From Hyphomicrobiales bacterium (lineage in GTDB: Bacteria > Pseudomonadota > Alphaproteobacteria > Rhizobiales > Rhizobiaceae), in assembly GCA_900472485.1 (NCBI GenBank), contig UCII01000004.1, forward strand, positions 248,001 through 312,000: DNA of 64,000 nt, given 5' to 3'. Below the pieces are notes generated by a model. It was not told where the DNA came from. It was given only the letters and a program-made list of their open reading frames with translations, and did not search any database. The translations under genes and the position numbers were made by a program. This document shows, piece by piece, positions 44,329-54,085 of this stretch. Each line of letters starts with the position of its first letter. The first letter of the stretch is position 1.

Positions 44329-45582
44329 TTACATCCTGGCGAGCGTGCCCATGCGCCGCAAGGCGTGGATCTGGTCGTCGAGCGTCGGCACCAGCTCACC
44401 TTCATCCGCTGCGGTCGTCGCGTCTGGCTCTCTGGCGGTCTCCATTTCATTGAAGACGATGGTGCAGTTGCGGCCTGCGCGCTTGGCGGCATAAAGTGCG
44501 CGGTCTGCAAAGGAGACAAGCCGGTCCCAGCTGACGGTGTCGCGCGGCATGATCGCGACGCCGACGCTGACCGTCGCCGGCACCAGCGAGCGGCCGGCAA
44601 GCAGCGGCACCCGGCAGAAATCGGCGCGGATGGTTTCCGCCAGCGCTTCCGCCTGCGCTTGATCGTCTATCGGAACGAAGGCGACGAATTCCTCACCGCC
44701 CATTCTCCCGAATGCGCCGCTACGTGGCACGAACTGGCGGGCAATGCGGGCAAACTCGACCAGAACCGCATCGCCTGCCTGATGGCCATGACGATCGTTG
44801 ATCTTCTTGAAATGGTCGAGATCGAACAATACGGCGGCAAGCTTTGGCGGCTCCTGCTGGTCTTTCCCGACGAGAATATCGTAGCTTTCCTGAAGCCCGC
44901 GCCGGTTCAGAACTCCCGTCAACGTATCGGTGATGGAAATCGCCCGCCAACGGCGCTCGGCGCGTTCCATGAGAAGCTTCCCATTGAGAACGATAGCGAC
45001 GATGATGAGCAGTGCATAGCCGAGTGCCATGTAGCCACGATAGATCATGGCCTGTTCCAATGGCGGGGCCACCAACACCATCCAGAGAGCCGAGCCGAAG
45101 CAGAAGCAGGCGAGTGTCACGAAGACGATGCCCAGCTGCCCGCGCGCCGGTTCGCGCCGCCCATCGGCCGGCTGAACGGCAAAGGCGAGCAGGGTCGCGC
45201 CGACTGCGCCCGCGAGATCATAGACGATGATGCGATTGACGAAATCATCGGTGACCCAGGGCAGGCTGGCGCCAATCAGCCAGAGCACGGGGGGCAGGAA
45301 TGCCGACCATTCCAGCTTGCGTTTGTCCATTATGCGGAAGCCGGCGATCCAGGCGCTTTCGCCAAGCAGCCCGACGGCATTGCCGATCTGGATCGACCAG
45401 ATATCAGGGATGACGCCGCGAGCTGCCACCAAGGCGAATCCCGCCGCGCTGACCGTGAAACCCAGAGCCCAGATGAGATAGGCGGGGGACTTGCGGTCGT
45501 GCCGCCAGGCAAGAAGGAGAACGGTCGCCAGGGTGATGGCTTCCGAACACCAGATGGTGAGGCCTGTGGTCATATTCAGCAC
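44329..45582 (-). CDS. membrane diguanylate cyclase (GGDEF domain)
   Basis: A 417-residue protein with six or seven N-terminal membrane helices (to about residue 210) and a C-terminal GGDEF domain starting ITDTLTGVLNRRGLQESYD. The active loop is GRMGGEEF, so the cyclase is probably functional; the preceding AVLFDLDHFKKINDRHGHQAGD contains the metal-binding Asp. The RxxD inhibitory site is absent (RSGAFGRMGGEEF). It makes c-di-GMP. The start is GTG 45582 (ATG 45573 is an alternative). It is convergent with pstB; no EAL partner is nearby. Confidence 0.88.
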   Translation of the reverse strand: MLNMTTGLTIWCSEAITLATVLLLAWRHDRKSPAYLIWALGFTVSAAGFALVAARGVIPDIWSIQIGNAVGLLGESAWIAGFRIMDKRKLEWSAFLPPVLWLIGASLPWVTDDFVNRIIVYDLAGAVGATLLAFAVQPADGRREPARGQLGIVFVTLACFCFGSALWMVLVAPPLEQAMIYRGYMALGYALLIIVAIVLNGKLLMERAERRWRAISITDTLTGVLNRRGLQESYDILVGKDQQEPPKLAAVLFDLDHFKKINDRHGHQAGDAVLVEFARIARQFVPRSGAFGRMGGEEFVAFVPIDDQAQAEALAETIRADFCRVPLLAGRSLVPATVSVGVAIMPRDTVSWDRLVSFADRALYAAKRAGRNCTIVFNEMETAREPDATTAADEGELVPTLDDQIHALRRMGTLARM

Positions 45583-45888
45583 GATCGGACGTCTCCGCTG
45601 TTTTGGTCCGTCGGCGCAAGCAGCACGACGATTTCCGCGATCGGCTCATCCTTGCCCAATAAGATGGCAAGTTCCTTAAATGAGTTGGTAAATTTTGCCT
45701 GTGGTGGAGATCTCCGCCCGGCCGCGCGTACGGACCTTCACGCTTCCTTCACCTTGCGGCCGCGAATTGTAGTGGGTAGCGGACGATGCGTCGCTGCGGC
45801 ACCTTGGCATTCGAGGAGCCGTGGTTAGAAATGCTGTGTGAACGCTTCGTGGGGTATGAGTGCTTTTTGACGTTATGCTTTCGGGCGT

Positions 45889-45918
45889 CTTGAAGTGCAG
45901 GGCAGGGACACTCTATGT
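45889..45918 (+). promoter_or_regulatory. RpoH (heat-shock sigma) promoter of clpP
   Basis: CTTGAA (45889-45894) and TCTATGT (45912-45918) are separated by 17 bp. The pair fits the alphaproteobacterial RpoH consensus (CTTGAA and CYTATNT) except for one base in the -10. It is 70 bp before the clpP ATG, consistent with heat-shock control of clpP. Confidence 0.6.
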
Positions 45919-45919
45919 A

Positions 45920-45940
45920 GGAGTAAAGGATTTTTACTCC
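45920..45940 (+). other. stem-loop in clpP leader
   Basis: GGAGTAAA (45920-45927) pairs perfectly with TTTACTCC (45933-45940) around GGATT. It begins immediately after the proposed -10, so it would lie at the very 5' end of the mRNA. It does not match the CIRCE element. Confidence 0.5.
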
Positions 45941-45987
45941 GATTCCCGGCGTCTCCGTCGCCGGGGCAAGTTTGATAAAGGACGCAC

Positions 45988-46620
45988 ATGAGAAATCCAG
46001 TCGATACAGCTATGGCTCTGGTGCCGATGGTTGTCGAGCAGACCAACCGCGGGGAGCGGTCTTACGATATCTATTCCCGCCTGCTGAAGGAACGCATCAT
46101 TTTCCTGACCGGACCGGTCGAAGACCATATGGCGACGCTGGTGTGCGCCCAGCTTCTCTTCCTCGAGGCCGAAAACCCGAAGAAGGAAATCGCGCTCTAT
46201 ATCAATTCGCCCGGCGGCGTCGTCACCGCCGGCATGGCGATCTATGATACGATGCAGTTCATCAAGCCGGCCGTTTCGACGCTCTGCATCGGCCAGGCCG
46301 CATCCATGGGTTCGCTGCTTCTGGCCGCCGGCGACAAGGACATGCGTTTCGCAACGCCGAATTCCCGCATCATGGTTCACCAGCCTTCGGGCGGTTTCCA
46401 GGGCCAGGCTTCGGACATCGAACGCCACGCGCGCGACATCATCAAGATGAAGCGCCGTCTCAATGAAGTTTACGTCAAGCATTGCGGCCGGACCTATGAA
46501 GAGGTCGAGCAGACGCTCGATCGTGACCATTTCATGTCCTCGGATGAGGCCAAGGAATGGGGTCTGATCGACAAGGTGCTGACGTCGCGTACTGAAATAG
46601 AAGGTGAAACCGCCTCGTGA
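45988..46620 (+). CDS. clpP: ATP-dependent Clp protease proteolytic subunit
   Basis: A 210-residue serine peptidase forming the 14-mer chamber. The triad is complete: Ser in [16 protein letters not shown] near residue 104, His in [14 protein letters not shown] near 129, Asp in [13 protein letters not shown] near 178. The N-terminal [21 protein letters not shown] is typical. clpX follows after a 298-bp interval, so they may have separate promoters. Confidence 0.97.
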   Translation: MRNPVDTAMALVPMVVEQTNRGERSYDIYSRLLKERIIFLTGPVEDHMATLVCAQLLFLEAENPKKEIALYINSPGGVVTAGMAIYDTMQFIKPAVSTLCIGQAASMGSLLLAAGDKDMRFATPNSRIMVHQPSGGFQGQASDIERHARDIIKMKRRLNEVYVKHCGRTYEEVEQTLDRDHFMSSDEAKEWGLIDKVLTSRTEIEGETAS

Positions 46621-46716
46621 TTATCCACTAGGCGGTGACTTCTACGCCACAGTTCTATCCCATTTGTGATCGAATAGGGGTTTAATGTGGAGCGGAACGC
46701 GGTAATAGTACGCATT

Positions 46717-46748
46717 AATGCTATGTAGCGTTTTTGTGACATAGCATT
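46717..46748 (+). promoter_or_regulatory. 10-bp perfect inverted repeat upstream of clpX
   Basis: AATGCTATGT (46717-46726) and ACATAGCATT (46739-46748) are perfect reverse complements with a 12-bp spacer containing a T-run. It lies 171 bp before clpX in the clpP-clpX interval. It could be an operator for a dimeric regulator or an RNA hairpin. Confidence 0.5.
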
Positions 46749-46918
46749 CGGCATTCGAAGGGGGATTCGTTGCCACGCAGTTCCGGTTTGGTTGCCTGGC
46801 CTGCGTTCAGTACCCTGAAGGGCGCCGCGATCTGCAAACGAGGGGCAGATCCGGCGGGCGCATAGAGTGGACCGCGATTTCAAATCGGAAATTTGCGGCG
46901 TGCTGGAAGGAAAGTGAT

Positions 46919-48196
<1,278 letters not shown>

Positions 48197-48220
48197 TCCA
48201 TCATCCGTGATCACGAATCG

Positions 48221-48250
48221 GGGGCTCGTCATCGGCGGGCCCCTTTCTGT
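48221..48250 (+). terminator. weak terminator after clpX
   Basis: GGGGGCTCG and CGGGCCCC can pair with a bulge and one wobble, followed by TTTCTGTTT. It is plausible but imperfect. Confidence 0.45.
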
Positions 48251-48532
48251 TTGAAAAATCGCACGGTTTGCTGATAAAGTCTTGGATAAGCTTATGGGAA
48301 TGCCGTCGAAACCGGTTGTGAAGAACCCCAGCTGCAGCCATGATGGCATGATTCTGGAGCACGAGGCGGACGGGGCGCAGGCCCGGCGTTTTTCTTCGGA
48401 TCTTAACGTCGCCGGCAGCGTTCGAGTTGTCGGGCTTTGGTGTTTTGTTGTTGCGTTCCTCCTTGCGGATATGCGGGATCGTTGCCTTGTGGCGGGCGTT
48501 TCCTGTGACTTGAAATAGGCAGTGTGAAGCTC

Positions 48533-48549
48533 CACTTGTTTACCAAGTG
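48533..48549 (+). other. stem-loop in lon leader
   Basis: CACTTG (48533-48538) pairs with CAAGTG (48544-48549) around TTTAC, 65 bp before the lon ATG. It may be a 5'-UTR structure or an operator. Confidence 0.4.
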
Positions 48550-48614
48550 AGAGAGCCGGCTTAATCCCCCCGCCGGCAGAGAGCCCGGGAACGGGACGAC
48601 GGAAAGGAAATGAC

Positions 48615-51035
48615 ATGAGTAAGAAAACGTCTGCGGCACACGACAGCATTGCCTATCCGGTATTGCCGTTGCGCGACATCGTGGTCTTCCCCCACATGAT
48701 CGTGCCTCTGTTCGTCGGACGGGAGAAATCCATTCGCGCGCTGGAAGAGGTCATGGGTTCGGACAAGCAGATCATGCTCGTCACCCAGATCAATGCCAGC
48801 GATGACGATCCCGCGCCGGACGCCATCCACAAGGTCGGCACCGTTGCGAATGTCCTGCAGCTGCTGAAACTGCCCGACGGCACCGTCAAGGTGCTGGTGG
48901 AAGGCCGTGCGCGCGCAGAAATCGACGAATATACCGGCCGTGAAGACTTCTACGAAGCCCTTGGCCATGTCCTGCATGAGCCGGAAGAAGACCAGGTCGA
49001 GCTCGAAGCTTTGAGCCGCTCCGTCGTTTCCGAATTCGAGAGCTATGTGAAGCTCAACAAGAAGATTTCGCCGGAAGTGGTCGGTGCAGCCAGCCAGATC
49101 GATGATTATTCGAAGCTGGCGGACACCGTTGCATCGCATCTTTCGATCAAGATCACCGAAAAGCAGGAAATGCTGGAAACCACCAGCGTCAAGGCTCGCC
49201 TGGAAAAGGCGCTCGGCTTCATGGAAGGCGAGATTTCTGTTCTGCAGGTCGAAAAGCGCATCCGCTCGCGCGTCAAGCGCCAGATGGAGAAGACGCAGCG
49301 CGAATATTACCTGAACGAACAGATGAAGGCGATCCAGAAGGAGCTCGGCGACGGCGAGGAAGGCCGTGACGAGATGGCCGAACTGGAGGAGCGCATCTCC
49401 AAGACCAAGCTGTCGAAGGAAGCCAAGGAAAAGGCCGATGCCGAGCTGAAGAAGCTCAGGCAGATGAGCCCGATGTCGGCTGAGGCGACCGTGGTGCGCA
49501 ACTATCTCGACTGGCTGCTGGGCATCCCCTGGCACAAGAAGTCGAAGATCAAGGCCGACCTGAACAATGCCGAGAAGATCCTCGAAGCGGATCATTTCGG
49601 CCTGGAAAAGGTCAAGGAGCGCATCGTCGAATATCTGGCCGTCCAGGCTCGCGCGACGAAGATCAAAGGCCCGATCCTGTGCCTCGTCGGCCCTCCGGGC
49701 GTCGGCAAGACCTCGCTCGCTCAGTCGATCGCCAAGGCGACCGGCCGTGAGTATGTCCGCATGGCGCTCGGCGGCGTTCGCGACGAAGCCGAGATCCGCG
49801 GTCACCGCCGCACCTACATCGGCTCGATGCCCGGCAAGGTCATCCAGTCGATGAAGAAGGCGAAGAAGTCCAACCCGCTGTTCCTGCTCGACGAGATCGA
49901 CAAGCTCGGCCAGGACTATCGCGGCGATCCGTCCTCGGCTCTGCTCGAGGTGCTGGACCCCGCGCAGAACTCGACGTTCATGGATCACTACCTGGAAGTC
50001 GAATATGACCTGTCGGACGTGATGTTCATCACGACGGCGAATACGCTGAATATCCCTGCGCCCCTGATGGACCGCATGGAAGTCATTCGTATCGCCGGCT
50101 ATACGGAAGATGAAAAGCGCGAGATCGCCAAGCGGCACCTGCTGCCGAAGGCCATCAAGGAACACGCGTTGCAGCCGGAGGAATTCTCGGTCACCGACGG
50201 CGCCCTGATGGCGATTAGCCAGCAGTACACCCGCGAAGCCGGTGTTCGTAACTTCGAGCGCGAATTGATGAAGCTCGCCCGCAAGGCGGTCACCGAGATC
50301 ATCAAGGGCAAGGTGAAGTCGGTCGCCGTCACGGCGGAGAATATTTCCGACTATCTCGGCGTGCCGCGCTTCCGCCACGGCGAAGCCGAGCGCGACGATC
50401 AGGTCGGTGTTGTCACCGGTCTTGCCTGGACCGAAGTCGGCGGCGAACTGCTGACGATCGAAGGCGTGATGATGCCGGGCAAGGGCCGCATGACGGTCAC
50501 CGGCAACCTGAAGGAAGTCATGAAGGAATCGATCTCGGCGGCGGCCTCCTACGTCCGCTCGCGGGCTGTCGATTTTGGCATCGAGCCACCTCGCTTCGAC
50601 AAAAGCGACATCCACGTGCACGTGCCGGAAGGTGCGACTCCGAAGGATGGCCCGTCGGCCGGTGTCGCCATGGCAACCGCGATCGTCTCGATCATGACCG
50701 GCATCCCGGTTTCCAAGGATGTTGCCATGACGGGTGAAATCACGCTGCGCGGCCGTGTGCTGCCGATCGGCGGCCTGAAGGAAAAGCTGCTCGCAGCATT
50801 GCGCGGCGGTATCAAGAAGGTGCTGATCCCGGAAGAAAACGCCAAGGATCTGGCGGAGATTCCGGACAACGTGAAGAACAGCATGGAAATCATCCCCGTG
50901 TCGCGCATGGGGGAGGTGATCAAGCACGCGCTTGTTCGCCGTCCCGAGCCGATCGAATGGGATGGCACCGTGGAAACGCCTGTGATCGCAACGGTCGAAG
51001 GCGTCGACGAAGTGGGTTCTACCATCGCTCATTGA
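48615..51035 (+). CDS. lon: ATP-dependent protease La
   Basis: An 806-residue LonA protease. The N-terminal substrate domain starts [20 protein letters not shown]; Walker A is GPPGVGKTS near residue 356, Walker [11 protein letters not shown] near 420, and the C-terminal Ser-Lys protease domain has [13 protein letters not shown] near residue 680 and [16 protein letters not shown] near 715. Length and order are normal. A terminator follows within 45 bp. In other rhizobia Lon affects exopolysaccharide regulators, relevant to the loci seen here. Confidence 0.97.
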   Translation: MSKKTSAAHDSIAYPVLPLRDIVVFPHMIVPLFVGREKSIRALEEVMGSDKQIMLVTQINASDDDPAPDAIHKVGTVANVLQLLKLPDGTVKVLVEGRARAEIDEYTGREDFYEALGHVLHEPEEDQVELEALSRSVVSEFESYVKLNKKISPEVVGAASQIDDYSKLADTVASHLSIKITEKQEMLETTSVKARLEKALGFMEGEISVLQVEKRIRSRVKRQMEKTQREYYLNEQMKAIQKELGDGEEGRDEMAELEERISKTKLSKEAKEKADAELKKLRQMSPMSAEATVVRNYLDWLLGIPWHKKSKIKADLNNAEKILEADHFGLEKVKERIVEYLAVQARATKIKGPILCLVGPPGVGKTSLAQSIAKATGREYVRMALGGVRDEAEIRGHRRTYIGSMPGKVIQSMKKAKKSNPLFLLDEIDKLGQDYRGDPSSALLEVLDPAQNSTFMDHYLEVEYDLSDVMFITTANTLNIPAPLMDRMEVIRIAGYTEDEKREIAKRHLLPKAIKEHALQPEEFSVTDGALMAISQQYTREAGVRNFERELMKLARKAVTEIIKGKVKSVAVTAENISDYLGVPRFRHGEAERDDQVGVVTGLAWTEVGGELLTIEGVMMPGKGRMTVTGNLKEVMKESISAAASYVRSRAVDFGIEPPRFDKSDIHVHVPEGATPKDGPSAGVAMATAIVSIMTGIPVSKDVAMTGEITLRGRVLPIGGLKEKLLAALRGGIKKVLIPEENAKDLAEIPDNVKNSMEIIPVSRMGEVIKHALVRRPEPIEWDGTVETPVIATVEGVDEVGSTIAH

Positions 51036-51076
51036 GCCCCTTCGCCTCAATTCTGTCGAATTGACATAAATGGACG

Positions 51077-51107
51077 AAAAGACCGGCATTTTTGCCGGTC
51101 TTTTTTT
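51077..51107 (+). terminator. lon terminator
   Basis: AAAAGACCGGCA pairs with TGCCGGTCTTTT around TTTT, with a seven-T run. Confidence 0.9.
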
Positions 51108-51238
51108 GTGAAAAGCGTATGGCAACGCTTGCTTTTCCTTGATTTGCAGGGCTTTTGGGGTTGCGGCGGGTAAGAGCATTGCTATTTTGCGCCCCGCTTA
51201 CTGATAAGTCGTTTCATACCAGAGAAAGGGGTGGAAAC

Positions 51239-51514
51239 ATGAACAAGAATGAGCTCGTGTCCGCAGTGGCCGAGAAGGCCGGTATCACGAAGGCTGACGC
51301 TGCTTCCGCTGTCGACGCTGTTTTCGATACTGTCCAGGCCGAACTGAAGAAGGGCGGCGACATTCGCCTTGCTGGTTTCGGCAGCTTCACCGTTTCTCAC
51401 CGTGCAGCCACCAAGGGCCGTAACCCGTCCACCGGCGCCGAGGTCGATATTCCTGCCCGTAACGTACCGAAGTTCACGCCCGGCAAGGGCCTGAAGGACT
51501 CGGTCAACAGCTAA
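51239..51514 (+). CDS. hupB: DNA-binding protein HU
   Basis: A 91-residue HU protein. It begins MNKNELVSAVAEKAGITKAD, with the arm GFGSFTVSHRAATKGRNPST near residue 43 and C-terminal VPKFTPGKGLKDSVN. The RNPSTG arm tip with its intercalating Pro is intact. GAAAGGGG precedes ATG 51239. Its position after lon is the usual rhizobial order, giving more confidence that this is HU rather than IhfB. Confidence 0.96.
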   Translation: MNKNELVSAVAEKAGITKADAASAVDAVFDTVQAELKKGGDIRLAGFGSFTVSHRAATKGRNPSTGAEVDIPARNVPKFTPGKGLKDSVNS

Positions 51515-51563
51515 TTCGTTTCACCCGCTGCGAGGCTTTAGCCTTGCGGGGTGGACAAGATTG

Positions 51564-51589
51564 GGGCCCGCAAAAGCGGGCCCTTTTTT
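51564..51589 (+). terminator. hupB terminator
   Basis: GGGCCCGC (51564-51571) pairs with GCGGGCCC (51576-51583) around AAAA, followed by a run of six Ts. Confidence 0.9.
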
Positions 51590-51699
51590 ATGGTCCCATG
51601 CAGATTAGGCGCTGAGCAATCGATAGGAGATGCGAACATTCGCACTTTGTCAAAGCGGATGGCTCCAACCCGCGCAGATGACGAACGATATGATGGCTC

Positions 51700-52341
51700 T
51701 CACTTCTTCAAGACGATGTGCGTGGCTTTCGCAGTCGCCTCGTGGGCGGCGACCTGAAAGCCAAGCGAAGGCAGGTCGATGCCGGCGAACATTGCTTCGC
51801 CTCTTCCGAGCACAACCGGCGAAATGGCATAGTGTATCTCGTCGACCAGGCCCGCCTGAAGATATTGGCGCACCGTGCTGACACCGCCGCCGATCTTGAT
51901 ATCCTTGCCTCCGGCGGCCGCCTTGGCCTGGCTGAGCGCCTCCTCGATCCCGCCCGTGACAAAATAGAAGGTCGTGCCGCCTTCCATGATGATCGGCTTG
52001 CGGGGATAATGCGTGAGGATGAAGGTCGGTGCGTGATAGGGCGGATTGTCACCCCACCAGCCTTTCCAGTTTTCATCCGGCCATTCGTCGCGGATGGGGC
52101 CGAACATATTGCGGCCGAGGATGAAGGCACCAAAACCGGTATTCGCCAATGCCGCATATTTCGCATCGGCACCTTCGGTCTCACCCTCCTTGCCGAACAT
52201 CGCCTGGAATGTCTGGGTCGGGAAAAACCACTCAAACAATTCCGGCCCGCGCTTGCCCAAGGGATCATTCAGGCTTTGCTCCAGTCCAGCCCCGAAGCCG
52301 TCGATCGAGAGCGAGAATCCTGCAACACGAACTTTCGACAT
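51700..52341 (-). CDS. dihydrofolate-reductase-fold (RibD C-terminal-like) reductase
   Basis: A 213-residue RibD_C-type protein. Landmarks: RVAGFSLSIDGFGAGLEQSL at the N-terminus, GFGAFILGRNMFGPIRDEW near residue 75, KDIKIGGGVSTVRQYLQAGL near 150 and VDEIHYAISPVVLGRGEAMF near 170. The family (YwjB/YyaP-like) reduces unknown substrates with NADPH. ATG 52341 gives the standard N-terminus. It is divergent from an HxlR regulator with a shared palindrome between them, suggesting regulation by it. Confidence 0.85.
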   Translation of the reverse strand: MSKVRVAGFSLSIDGFGAGLEQSLNDPLGKRGPELFEWFFPTQTFQAMFGKEGETEGADAKYAALANTGFGAFILGRNMFGPIRDEWPDENWKGWWGDNPPYHAPTFILTHYPRKPIIMEGGTTFYFVTGGIEEALSQAKAAAGGKDIKIGGGVSTVRQYLQAGLVDEIHYAISPVVLGRGEAMFAGIDLPSLGFQVAAHEATAKATHIVLKK

Positions 52342-52357
52342 GCTGTCCTCCATCCAA

Positions 52358-52370
52358 TTGCAACTTGCAA
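52358..52370. promoter_or_regulatory. palindromic operator candidate, reductase/HxlR
   Basis: TTGCAA-C-TTGCAA is a perfect 13-bp palindrome about the central base, in the 89-bp divergent region, 17 bp before the reductase start and 61 bp before the regulator start. Dyads of this type are what HxlR dimers bind, so it is a likely operator. Confidence 0.6.
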
Positions 52371-52430
52371 CTGGTTGTGTGTTAGCATGGCTCGTCCTAC
52401 ATTGCAATCGATTCACCAAAGGAAGCGAAT

Positions 52431-52949
52431 ATGGATATCGAGCGGCGGTCGGGGTGCCCGATCAACCTGACAATGGAAGTGTTGGGGGATCGCTGGAGCC
52501 TGATCGTCATTCGGGACATCATGTTCGGCAATCGCCGGCATTTTCGCGAACTGCTCAATCGCTCCGAGGAGGGGATTGCCTCCAACATACTCGCCGCGCG
52601 CCTAAAGCGTCTTGTTTCACTCGGCCTGATTACCAAGCTGGACGATCCCAGCCACAGTCAGAAGGCGATTTACAGTCTGACGGAACCGGCGATTCAGCTT
52701 GTGCCGATGATCGCCATGATCGGCGCCTGGGGTCGGCGGCATCTGCCCGTCAGCGAGGACCTGAGCATCCGCGCCGAACTTCTTGAGAAAGGCGGACCGG
52801 CGCTTTGGGACGACTTCATGAACGATCTTAGAAACATTCACATTGCGGATCCGATCGGCGGAGCAAATGGGAGTGTCACATCGCCCGTCTTGATGGGGCT
52901 TACAAACGCCTTTCTCGAGGTCCGCGCAAAAATGGAACGCAAAGAGTGA
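52431..52949 (+). CDS. HxlR family transcriptional regulator
   Basis: A 172-residue winged-helix regulator. The HxlR core is clear: SGCPINLTMEVLGDRWSLIV (family Cys at residue 9), RHFRELLNRSEEGIASNILA near 36 and ARLKRLVSLGLITK near 56, with a longer than usual C-terminal extension of about 65 residues. Family members sense oxidants or reactive aldehydes through the N-terminal Cys. It likely controls the divergent reductase. Confidence 0.88.
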   Translation: MDIERRSGCPINLTMEVLGDRWSLIVIRDIMFGNRRHFRELLNRSEEGIASNILAARLKRLVSLGLITKLDDPSHSQKAIYSLTEPAIQLVPMIAMIGAWGRRHLPVSEDLSIRAELLEKGGPALWDDFMNDLRNIHIADPIGGANGSVTSPVLMGLTNAFLEVRAKMERKE

Positions 52950-52965
52950 GATCGTTTTGCGCCGC

Positions 52966-53070
52966 TAGAGCGGTTCAGTTTTTCACGGAATCTCTGAGCC
53001 GCTTTATTTGTTTGTTTTCACGCAATTCCGGACGGAAAACCGCTGCGCACTTTTCCTGGAATTGCTCTAA
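52966..53070. repeat. RIME-like rhizobial intergenic repeat
   Basis: Two linked imperfect palindromes. Unit one: AGCGGTTCAG and CTGAGCCGCT (52968-53012). Unit two: AATTCCGG and CCTGGAATT (53023-53063) around GACGGAAAACCG. The order and motifs, including the CAATTCCGGACGGAAAACCG and CTTTTCCTGGAATTGCTCTA ends, resemble the intergenic mosaic element common in Rhizobium genomes. It follows the HxlR gene. Confidence 0.6.
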
Positions 53071-53201
53071 CGGCGGGAATGCTCCGATTCGGTGACTGTG
53101 CGCAGAAACCGCAATATCCGCCAAGGGTGTAAAATAACGGCAAGCACCGCTATCTCGGTTGGAGCCGTCTGTTATAGAATCCGTTTTTCTGCCTGGCGAC
53201 G

Positions 53202-53939
53202 TCAGAGCAGCGTCCGGCCGCCATTGACCGCAAGCTTCTGACCGGTGATGAAATCCGCCTTGCTCGATGCGAGAAAGACGACAGCGTCGGCGATGTCTTC
53301 CGGCTTGCCGAAATGGGCCATCGGCGTGTGCGCGAGATAGCCTTCCTTTGCCTGCTGCGAGGCATCGGCATGGCGCTCGACCGGGATCCAGCCAGGCGCG
53401 ATGAGATTGACAGTGATGCCTTCCGGCGCGAGCTCTCTCGCCCAGGAGCGCGTCATCGAGAGCATGGCGCCCTTGGCGGCAGCATAATTGCCGAAATTCG
53501 GATTGCCGAGCTCGGCGATCTCGGAACCGATATTGATGACGCGGCCCGACTTGCGCGCCCGCCAGTCCGGCAGCACGGCTTGCAGCAGTTCCAGCGGCGC
53601 CTTGACGAAGAATTCGAGTTGGTCGAGGTAAGTCCGCCAGGATTGCTCCATGAGCGGCATTTCCGGCTGAGAGCCTGTGGCATTGTTGACGATGAGATCG
53701 ACTGGTCCGAGCGCTGCCCTGATCTTTTCCAGGCCGTCCACGAGCTGGTCCTTGTCGATCACGCTGAATTTTGCGGCATAAGCCTGCCCACCACGCTGCC
53801 GAATGGTGTCGACGATCTTCTCGGCCCCCTGAGTGTCGCTCGCATAGTTGACGGCGACGATCCAGCCGGCCTTGGCAAGCTCCAAGGCAATCACCGCACC
53901 GAGACCGCGAGAGGCGCCCGTTACCAGCGCTACTTTCAT
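53202..53939 (-). CDS. short-chain dehydrogenase/reductase
   Basis: A 245-residue classical SDR. The cofactor motif TGASRGLG is near residue 7, NNAT near 87, and catalytic Ser (INIGSEIAELG, near 138), Tyr and Lys (YAAAKGAM, near 152) are present; LIAPGWIPVERH near 182 and GQKLAVNGGRTLL at the end complete it. The dinucleotide loop favours NADP(H). The substrate is unknown. ATG 53939 is chosen because the residues upstream are not SDR-like. It lies downstream of an aldo/keto reductase on the same strand. Confidence 0.9.
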   Translation of the reverse strand: MKVALVTGASRGLGAVIALELAKAGWIVAVNYASDTQGAEKIVDTIRQRGGQAYAAKFSVIDKDQLVDGLEKIRAALGPVDLIVNNATGSQPEMPLMEQSWRTYLDQLEFFVKAPLELLQAVLPDWRARKSGRVINIGSEIAELGNPNFGNYAAAKGAMLSMTRSWARELAPEGITVNLIAPGWIPVERHADASQQAKEGYLAHTPMAHFGKPEDIADAVVFLASSKADFITGQKLAVNGGRTLL

Positions 53940-54085
53940 GGCATTCCTCCTTGGACCTGTCCGGCCCTTTTCCTCAATGGCGTCAAGCTTGGGCAGCAGC
54001 ACATTGATGCCGTCTCTGCACCTACGGAACGATATGCCCATGGTGGCCGAAGGCACGTTCCGGCCACCCATTTCAGATATGGATA

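Larger units (their letters stand above)
45583..45987 (+). promoter_or_regulatory. 405-bp region upstream of clpP
   Basis: No gene is seen. It carries the divergent promoters of the cyclase gene and clpP; the clpP-proximal part has a heat-shock-type promoter and a stem-loop, listed separately. Confidence 0.45.
48197..48614 (+). promoter_or_regulatory. 418-bp clpX-lon intergenic region
   Basis: No convincing gene. It begins with a weak GC hairpin (48221-48250) and then has TTGAAA (48251) 16 bp before GATAAA (48273), a possible housekeeping promoter. A CTTGAA at 48509 could be a heat-shock -35, but the matching -10 is poor. Nearer lon there is a stem-loop, listed next. Confidence 0.4.

Noticed and set aside
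45920..45940. CIRCE element before clpP
   Set aside because: The dyad GGAGTAAA/TTTACTCC differs from the CIRCE half-sites and its spacer is 5 bp, not 9 bp.
48282..48518. 78-residue frame in the clpX-lon gap
   Set aside because: No ribosome site, odd composition and overlap with candidate regulatory elements.
48561..51179. Very long (872-residue) minus-strand frame opposite lon
   Set aside because: It is the mirror of lon produced by GC-rich codon bias; lon has every expected motif in its frame.
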